Notes under the pieces: model-generated
What the model saw: the letters and a program-made list of their open reading frames with translations, nothing else
What the model was told of the DNA's origin: nothing
Database searches by the model: none
In this document: positions 59,343 to 64,000 of the stretch, in pieces
How the letters are laid out: every line of letters begins with the position of its first letter
Numbering within the stretch: position 1 is the first letter of the stretch
NCBI GenBank assembly: GCA_947466085.1
Contig: CANIEC010000001.1
Coordinates: 32,673-96,672 of the forward strand
Length of the DNA stretch: 64,000 bases
Direction of reading: 5' to 3'
Origin: Rhodospirillales bacterium
Lineage (GTDB): Bacteria; Pseudomonadota; Alphaproteobacteria; Reyranellales; Reyranellaceae
Made by a program: the position numbers and the translations under genes

Positions 59343-60952
59343 TCGACGGACCGCCCCTTGAGCGCGAACAGGCCGCGGGGGCGTCGCTGGATGAACATGA
59401 TGATGAAGACCAGCACCAGGATCTTGCCCAACACGGCGCCGGCATAGGGTTCCAGGAACTTGTTCACGACGCCGAGCGTGAGCGCACCGATCAGCGTGCC
59501 GAACAGGTTTCCGACGCCGCCGAACACCACGACCATGAAGGAGTCGATGATGTAGCCCTGGCCGAGGTTGGGGCTGACATTGTCGATCTGGCTGAGCGCC
59601 ACGCCGGCCAGCCCGGCGATGCCCGAGCCGAGGCCGAAGGTCAACGCGTCGACGCGCGGGGTGCGGATGCCGACGGCCGAGGCCATCGGTCGATTCTGCG
59701 TGACGGCGCGCATGTAGAGGCCGAGCGGCGTCTTGCGCAGGAGCAGGATCAGCGCGACGAAGACGACCAGCGCGAACACCACGATCCAGAGCCGGCCATA
59801 GGTGATGTTGAGCTGGCCGAGCTGGAAGGTGCCGGACATCCACGACGGCGCTCCGACCTCGCGGTTGGACGAGCCGAAGATCGAGCGCACCGCCTGCTGC
59901 AGCACGAGCGACAATCCCCAGGTCGCGAGGAGCGTGTCGAGCGGCCGGCCGTAGAGAAAGCGGATGATGGTGCGCTCGATCAGGATGCCGATCGCGCCCG
60001 AGACGAGGAAGGCGAGCGGCAGGGCGATCACGAGCGAGACGTCGAACAGGTGCGGCGCCGACGTGCGGATGACTTCCTGGACGACGAAGGTCGTGTAGGC
60101 GCCCAGCATGACCATCTCGCCATGCGCCATGTTGATGACGCCCATGGTGCCGAAGGTGATGGCGAGCCCGATGGCGGCCAGCAGCAGCACGGAGCCGAGC
60201 GAAATGCCGTACCAGACGTTCTGCGCCATCTGCCAGGCGGCCAGCGTCTGCTCGATCGACTCGGCGCCGGCCGTGGCAGCCGTCTTGACCTCGCCATCAG
60301 AGGCGGCGGCGACGGTCTTGAGGATGCCAAGCGAATCGCGGTCGCCGCGCTCACGAACCAGGGCGATCGCGGCGAGCTTCTGTGCCGGGGGAGAATCGGA
60401 GGTCGCGAGGACGATGGCGGCACGCGCCTCGCTCATGGCGCGCTTGATGCGCGGGTCCTTTTCGACGGCAAGCGCCTGGTCGAGGGCTGCAAGGGCCGTC
60501 GCATCGCGGCGCTTGAAGAGCGCGTCGGCGGCGCTGAGCCGGGTCCTGGCATTGGGGCTCATCAAGGTGAGCGAGCCGACCGCAGCCTCGATCGTGCCGC
60601 GCAGGCGATTGTTGACACGCACCCTTTCGAGGTCGGCTTCGACGGCATTGCCGGCCGGTTTGCCGGACACCGCTTCGGTCAGCGCCAGCCTGTTGCCCTC
60701 GGTCTTGCCGATGACCACGAGCTTGTCGGACGTGCGGGTATAGAGCTGCCCGGCCCCCAGGGCTTCGAGGATCGGCGCGGCGCGCTCGTCGCCCGACGCA
60801 GCCAGCGCGGTGATCGCCGCCTCGCGCTCGCTCAAGCCACCGGAGGCGAGATTGCCGACGAGGGTGGCGAGGTCGGCCGCGAGGGCCGCTCCGGCCAGCG
60901 CCAGCGATGCCAGTACCGAGAGCAGGACCGAAGCCGGTCGAAGGAATAACAT
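59339..60952 (-). CDS. urtB: Urea ABC transporter permease UrtB, with N-terminal periplasmic domain
   Basis: The 537-residue protein has a signal-like first segment, then about 210 residues of soluble, helical-repeat-like sequence (AITALAASGDERAAPILEAL, LAAIALVRERGDRDSLGIL), and a C-terminal LivH-like permease of about 290 residues (AAIGLAITFGTMGVINMAHGEMVMLGAYTTFVV). This layout is usual for alphaproteobacterial UrtB. It begins 75 bp after urtA, with a strong hairpin in the gap that could lower its expression relative to the binding protein. Confidence 0.94.
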   Translation of the reverse strand: MLFLRPASVLLSVLASLALAGAALAADLATLVGNLASGGLSEREAAITALAASGDERAAPILEALGAGQLYTRTSDKLVVIGKTEGNRLALTEAVSGKPAGNAVEADLERVRVNNRLRGTIEAAVGSLTLMSPNARTRLSAADALFKRRDATALAALDQALAVEKDPRIKRAMSEARAAIVLATSDSPPAQKLAAIALVRERGDRDSLGILKTVAAASDGEVKTAATAGAESIEQTLAAWQMAQNVWYGISLGSVLLLAAIGLAITFGTMGVINMAHGEMVMLGAYTTFVVQEVIRTSAPHLFDVSLVIALPLAFLVSGAIGILIERTIIRFLYGRPLDTLLATWGLSLVLQQAVRSIFGSSNREVGAPSWMSGTFQLGQLNITYGRLWIVVFALVVFVALILLLRKTPLGLYMRAVTQNRPMASAVGIRTPRVDALTFGLGSGIAGLAGVALSQIDNVSPNLGQGYIIDSFMVVVFGGVGNLFGTLIGALTLGVVNKFLEPYAGAVLGKILVLVFIIMFIQRRPRGLFALKGRSVE

Positions 60953-60980
60953 GTGCTGTGACTTGATCCCGGAGATGGAA

Positions 60981-61006
60981 ACGGGGCGACCCGGAAGTCG
61001 CCCCGT
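60981..61006 (-). terminator. Hairpin between urtA and urtB (partial terminator/attenuator)
   Basis: On the reverse strand the stem ACGGGGCGAC, loop TTCCGG and GTCGCCCCGT is a perfect 10-bp hairpin followed by TTTCC. It lies 21 bp after the urtA stop and 28 bp before the urtB start. It would let the binding-protein message accumulate over the rest of the operon or protect its 3' end. Confidence 0.7.
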
Positions 61007-61027
61007 CCGATGAGTCCTGCGCGTCGG

Positions 61028-62332
61028 CTACTTCGCTGCCTTGCCGATGCACTTGTTGGCGACGGTGTCGAAGTTTCCGCAGTTCACGGGCTTCGTCCAG
61101 TCGGCCTTCAGGTTCTTGGAGTCGTCTAGGATCGGCGACCACGCGGCGCCCGGGACCAGGCCGGGGGTCTTCCAAACCACGTCGAACTGACCATTGCCCT
61201 CGATCTCGCCGATCAGCACCGGCTTGGTGATGTGATGGTTCGGCAGCATCTCGGAGATCCCGCCCGACAGGTTGGGGACCTTGATGCCGATGATGGCGTC
61301 GATCACCTTGTCGGGGTCGGTCGTGCCGGCCTTCTTGACCGCCTCGACCCACATGTTGAAGCCGATCACCGAAGCTTCCATCGGATCGTTGGTCACGCGC
61401 TTCGGGTTCTTGGTGAAGGCCTGCCAGGTCTTGATGAACTCCGCGTTGGCGGGATCCTTCACCGACTGGAAGTAGTTCCAGGCCGCGAGATGGCCGACCA
61501 GCGGCTTGGTGTCGATACCGGCAAGCTCTTCCTCGCCGACCGAGAAGGCCACGACCGGAATGTCCTTGGCCTTGATGCCCTGGTTGCCGAGTTCCTTGTA
61601 GAACGGGACGTTGGCGTCGCCGTTGATCGTCGAGACGACCGCGGTCTTCTTCCCGGCCGAGCCGAACTTCTTGATGTCGGCCACGATCGACTGCCAGTCG
61701 GAATGACCGAACGGCGTGTAGTTGATCATGATGTCTTCCTTCGGAACGCCCTTCTGGAGGAGGTACGCTTCGAGGATCTTGTTGGTCGTGCGCGGATAGA
61801 CGTAGTCGGTACCGGCCAGGACCCAGCGCTTCACGTCGCCGCCGTCCTTGCTCATCAGGTAGTCGACCGCCGGGATCGCCTGCTGGTTCGGGGCGGCGCC
61901 GGTGTAGAACACGTTACGCTGGCTCTCCTGGCCCTCGTACTGGACCGGGTAGAACAGGATGCCGTTCAGCTCCTCGAACACCGGCAGCACCGACTTGCGG
62001 CTGACGGACGTCCAGCAGCCGAACACCACGGCGACCTTTTCCTTCTGCAGCAGCTCGCGCGCCTTCTCGGCAAACAGCGGCCAGTTCGACGCCGGATCGA
62101 CCACAACGGGCTCCAGCTTCTTGCCCAGCAGGCCGCCCTTCTTGTTCTGCTCTTCGACCATCATCAGCACGACGTCCTTCAGGGTCGTCTCGCTGATCGC
62201 CATCGTGCCCGACAGCGAATGGAGGATGCCGACCTTGATCGTATCCCCCGCCTGCGCAAACGCGCTGGTCGCCGCGCTGGCCACCAGGCCGGCGGCAACG
62301 AGGCCTGTGCGCATAAGTGTTCCCAATTTCAT
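61028..62332 (-). CDS. urtA: Urea ABC transporter substrate-binding protein UrtA
   Basis: The 434-residue protein has a signal peptide (LMRTGLVAAGLVASAATSAFAQAGD) and the UrtA blocks IKVGILHSLSGTMAISETTL, GCWTSVSRKSVLPVFEE, LFYPVQYEGQESQRNVFYTG and TNDPMEASVIGFNMW. The start at ATG 62332 has AAGGAG 6 nt upstream. It binds urea in the periplasm for UrtBCDE. A sigma-54 promoter lies 50-66 bp upstream, so nitrogen limitation probably induces it. Confidence 0.96.
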   Translation of the reverse strand: MKLGTLMRTGLVAAGLVASAATSAFAQAGDTIKVGILHSLSGTMAISETTLKDVVLMMVEEQNKKGGLLGKKLEPVVVDPASNWPLFAEKARELLQKEKVAVVFGCWTSVSRKSVLPVFEELNGILFYPVQYEGQESQRNVFYTGAAPNQQAIPAVDYLMSKDGGDVKRWVLAGTDYVYPRTTNKILEAYLLQKGVPKEDIMINYTPFGHSDWQSIVADIKKFGSAGKKTAVVSTINGDANVPFYKELGNQGIKAKDIPVVAFSVGEEELAGIDTKPLVGHLAAWNYFQSVKDPANAEFIKTWQAFTKNPKRVTNDPMEASVIGFNMWVEAVKKAGTTDPDKVIDAIIGIKVPNLSGGISEMLPNHHITKPVLIGEIEGNGQFDVVWKTPGLVPGAAWSPILDDSKNLKADWTKPVNCGNFDTVANKCIGKAAK

Positions 62333-62381
62333 CCCGCTCTCCTTGAACTTCGACGGTTTCTCCCCGCCGGAATTCAAGGGA

Positions 62382-62398
62382 AGCGAATATCGTGCCAA
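62382..62398 (-). promoter_or_regulatory. Sigma-54 promoter upstream of urtA
   Basis: The reverse strand reads TTGGCACGATATTCGCT, which matches the sigma-54 consensus TTGGCACG-N4-TTGCT at all but one position (TCGCT). The GG and GC are 12 bp apart, as required for -24/-12. The predicted start near 62371 leaves a leader of about 39 nt before the urtA ATG. Regulation by NtrC under nitrogen limitation is established for urea transporters in general. Confidence 0.65.
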
Positions 62399-62425
62399 TC
62401 CTGCCCAACGCCCTTGGGACAAGGA

Positions 62426-62998
62426 TTAGTGGGCGATCAGGACGAGGGCGCCCCCGGCCATGACGGCTCCACCCAGGGCACGCAATCCCAGGTCGCCGAC
62501 AGCGCGGCGCGCAACCCTGCCGAGTCCGAGGCCGGCAGCGTGGAGCAAGGCGGTCGCGGCAACGAATCCCAGGATGTAGAGGCCCGTCCCGTTCGTCGGC
62601 GCCTCGATGGCGTGAGCGTAGCCATGAAACACTGCAAAAAGCCCAACCACGGCCATGGCCGCCGCAGACGGAAGCCGCACCGCAGCCATGATGAGCGCGC
62701 CCAGCACGAGGACCGACGCGATGATTACCGCCTCCGCCAGAGGCAATTTAATGCCCGCAAATCCGGCAGCTGCCCCGACAAGCATCATTGCGATGAAGGA
62801 AGCCGGCACCAGATAGGCGGCAGCAGGCCGCTTGACCGCCAGCAGCGAGGCCCAGACGCCGACGCCGATCATCGCCAGCAGGTGATCGACCCCGGTAAAC
62901 GGGTGGGTGAATCCCGAAGTCTCGTGTCCCGGGTGGGCCAGCACGGGGCTTGCCAGCATAACGAGGAAAGCCGCCAGGCGGATCGTCCGAATCGTCAT
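62426..62998 (-). CDS. HupE/UreJ family nickel-related membrane protein
   Basis: The 190-residue protein has an N-terminal signal-type segment, then HPGHE and HPFTGVDHLLAMIGVGVWA, and later FHGYAHAIE, the histidine motifs of HupE/UreJ. About six further hydrophobic segments follow. Members carry nickel (or possibly cobalt) across the membrane for hydrogenase or urease. It sits 15 bp after ureG, so nickel supply to urease is the probable role. Confidence 0.92.
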   Translation of the reverse strand: MTIRTIRLAAFLVMLASPVLAHPGHETSGFTHPFTGVDHLLAMIGVGVWASLLAVKRPAAAYLVPASFIAMMLVGAAAGFAGIKLPLAEAVIIASVLVLGALIMAAVRLPSAAAMAVVGLFAVFHGYAHAIEAPTNGTGLYILGFVAATALLHAAGLGLGRVARRAVGDLGLRALGGAVMAGGALVLIAH

Positions 62999-63013
62999 TG
63001 AATACTCCTGTAT

Positions 63014-63637
63014 CTAGTTCAGCCGTGACGGCAGGCCGCCTTGCCGCACGATGAAGGCCGCTATGTCTTCCAGGCCCTTATTCTCCTTGAGATTGGAGAA
63101 AATGAAAGGCCGCTGACCGCGCATCCGGCGGGCGTCGCGGTCCATCACTTCGAGACTGGCGCCGACGAGCGGCGCGAGATCGATCTTGTTGATCACCAGC
63201 AGGTCGGACCGGGTGATGCCGGGCCCGCCCTTGCGCGGGATCTTCTCGCCGGCCGAGACATCGATCACGTAGATCGTGAGATCGGCCAGCTCGGGCGAGA
63301 AGGTCGCGGCGAGGTTGTCGCCGCCGGATTCGACGAAGATGACCTCCAGGTCAGGCCACTTGCGGACGATGTCGGACACGGCCGCCAGATTGATGGAGGC
63401 ATCCTCGCGGATCGCCGTGTGCGGGCAGCCACCGGTCTCGACGCCCACTATGCGCTCGGGCGCCAGGGCGCCGGCGCGCGTGAGGAACTCAGCGTCTTCC
63501 TTGGTGTAGATATCGTTGGTGACGACCGCGATGTCGTAGACGTCGCGCATACGCTTGCACAGGCGCTCCACGAGCGCCGTCTTGCCGGATCCGACGGGGC
63601 CGCCGACCCCCACTCTCAGCGGACCACGCAGGCTCAT
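63014..63637 (-). CDS. ureG: Urease accessory GTPase UreG
   Basis: The 207-residue protein has the P-loop [29 protein letters not shown], the metal-binding C-P-H in [36 protein letters not shown] and [18 protein letters not shown]. It hydrolyses GTP to drive nickel insertion into urease. The ATG at 63637 overlaps the stop of the preceding gene (ATGA). The remaining urease genes are presumably just outside the right edge. Confidence 0.97.
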   Translation of the reverse strand: MSLRGPLRVGVGGPVGSGKTALVERLCKRMRDVYDIAVVTNDIYTKEDAEFLTRAGALAPERIVGVETGGCPHTAIREDASINLAAVSDIVRKWPDLEVIFVESGGDNLAATFSPELADLTIYVIDVSAGEKIPRKGGPGITRSDLLVINKIDLAPLVGASLEVMDRDARRMRGQRPFIFSNLKENKGLEDIAAFIVRQGGLPSRLN

Positions 63638-63999
63638 TTGTCCATTTCTCCAGCCACCAGGGCAATGTATCCCACGCCGAGCAACAGGCAGTAAGGCGAA
63701 TAGTACCGCCGGTTGCGCGTGGCAAACGGCTCTACCGTGAAATGCGCCTTCCATCGATGGCTGAAGCCCGCGATTCCACGTGCCACGAAGACGCCGGCGA
63801 TCATGTAGGTGCCGGCCAGCACGGCCGGTTCGGCGACACGGCCCAGCACGTACCAGGGCCACAGCGCCATGACGGCAAGGACCAGCGCCACGAGGAAGCA
63901 CTGCCAGGAAGGCGGCATGCGGCGGCGCCCGTCTCCGACGACGCTCCGCGCGAGGGCTTCCTCGCTGGCTTCCGGCCAGTGGCTGCCCAGGCCCCACAT
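63634..63999 (-). CDS. DUF3995-like small membrane protein, start near or beyond window edge
   Basis: At least 121 residues are visible, with hydrophobic segments at about 33-52, 58-77 and 101-115, and the block [23 protein letters not shown], which resembles DUF3995. The first ATG found is at 63999, two bases from the edge, so the true start may lie outside. It overlaps ureG by 4 nt (ATGA) and is co-transcribed with it; a link to urease or nickel handling is suggested only by position. Confidence 0.65.
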   Translation of the reverse strand: MWGLGSHWPEASEEALARSVVGDGRRRMPPSWQCFLVALVLAVMALWPWYVLGRVAEPAVLAGTYMIAGVFVARGIAGFSHRWKAHFTVEPFATRNRRYYSPYCLLLGVGYIALVAGEMDK

Positions 64000-64000
64000 C

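Overview
The window is GC-rich (high-60s % by eye), densely coded DNA in which genes are joined by many 4-nt ATGA or GTGA overlaps and start often at GTG or TTG. The gene content (urea ABC transporter with urease accessory genes, several carbon-monoxide-dehydrogenase-like molybdenum hydroxylases, CaiB/BaiF CoA-transferases, hydantoinase HyuA/HyuB pairs, orphan Bug/TctC binding proteins) points to a metabolically versatile alphaproteobacterium of the Rhodospirillales/Hyphomicrobiales type. A Reyranella- or Bradyrhizobium-like soil organism is my best guess; this is inference. There are no rRNA, tRNA, CRISPR, phage or transposase genes, and no gene-free stretch longer than about 300 bases.

Layout. 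1-12.7 kb: a copper amine oxidase cut by the left edge; a reverse-strand HyuB / exported protein / asparaginase operon; a divergent orphan CoxL-type subunit; an SGNH hydrolase; an MhpA-like monooxygenase bracketed by a 71-bp direct repeat; a Cys-less thiolase plus DUF35 pair; an exported metallo-hydrolase. 12.8-27.3 kb: a luciferase-like monooxygenase, then a long forward run with a double CoA-transferase, nitronate monooxygenase, class III alcohol dehydrogenase, two hydrolase/lactonase-like proteins, three SDRs, a carboxymuconolactone-decarboxylase-like protein, an iron alcohol dehydrogenase and two periplasmic binding proteins. 27.3-29.1 kb: a DUF1194 protein and ferredoxin-NADP reductase, divergent.

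29.1-40.5 kb: a nine-gene reverse operon behind a TPR regulator. It encodes a NitT/TauT-type ABC importer, an FAD monooxygenase, a complete three-subunit molybdenum hydroxylase, a cytosine-deaminase-like amidohydrolase and a NicX-like ring-cleaving dioxygenase. Together these make a plausible complete route for importing, hydroxylating, opening and deaminating an N-heteroaromatic compound that I cannot name. Two GGGTA-TACCC dyads exactly 20 bp apart lie just upstream of the operon.

40.6-56.6 kb: CoA-transferase-HyuA-HyuB-TctC; a retropepsin-like protease; a divergent acetolactate decarboxylase/synthase pair (acetoin); a reverse-strand group (flavin oxidoreductase, methylfumaryl-CoA-isomerase-like protein, aromatic-ring monooxygenase); and an N-acyl-D-amino-acid deacylase. 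56.8-64 kb: ureG-hupE-urtABCDE on the reverse strand, with a good sigma-54 promoter before urtA, as expected for nitrogen control.

The most unusual feature is a family of roughly 120-bp palindromic elements with terminal inverted repeats. One copy is inserted in frame as the linker between the two halves of the fused CoA-transferase. A second copy supplies the C-terminus and stop codon of HyuA and a Shine-Dalgarno-like sequence before HyuB. Two further palindromic elements of unrelated sequence but similar architecture sit between convergent genes.
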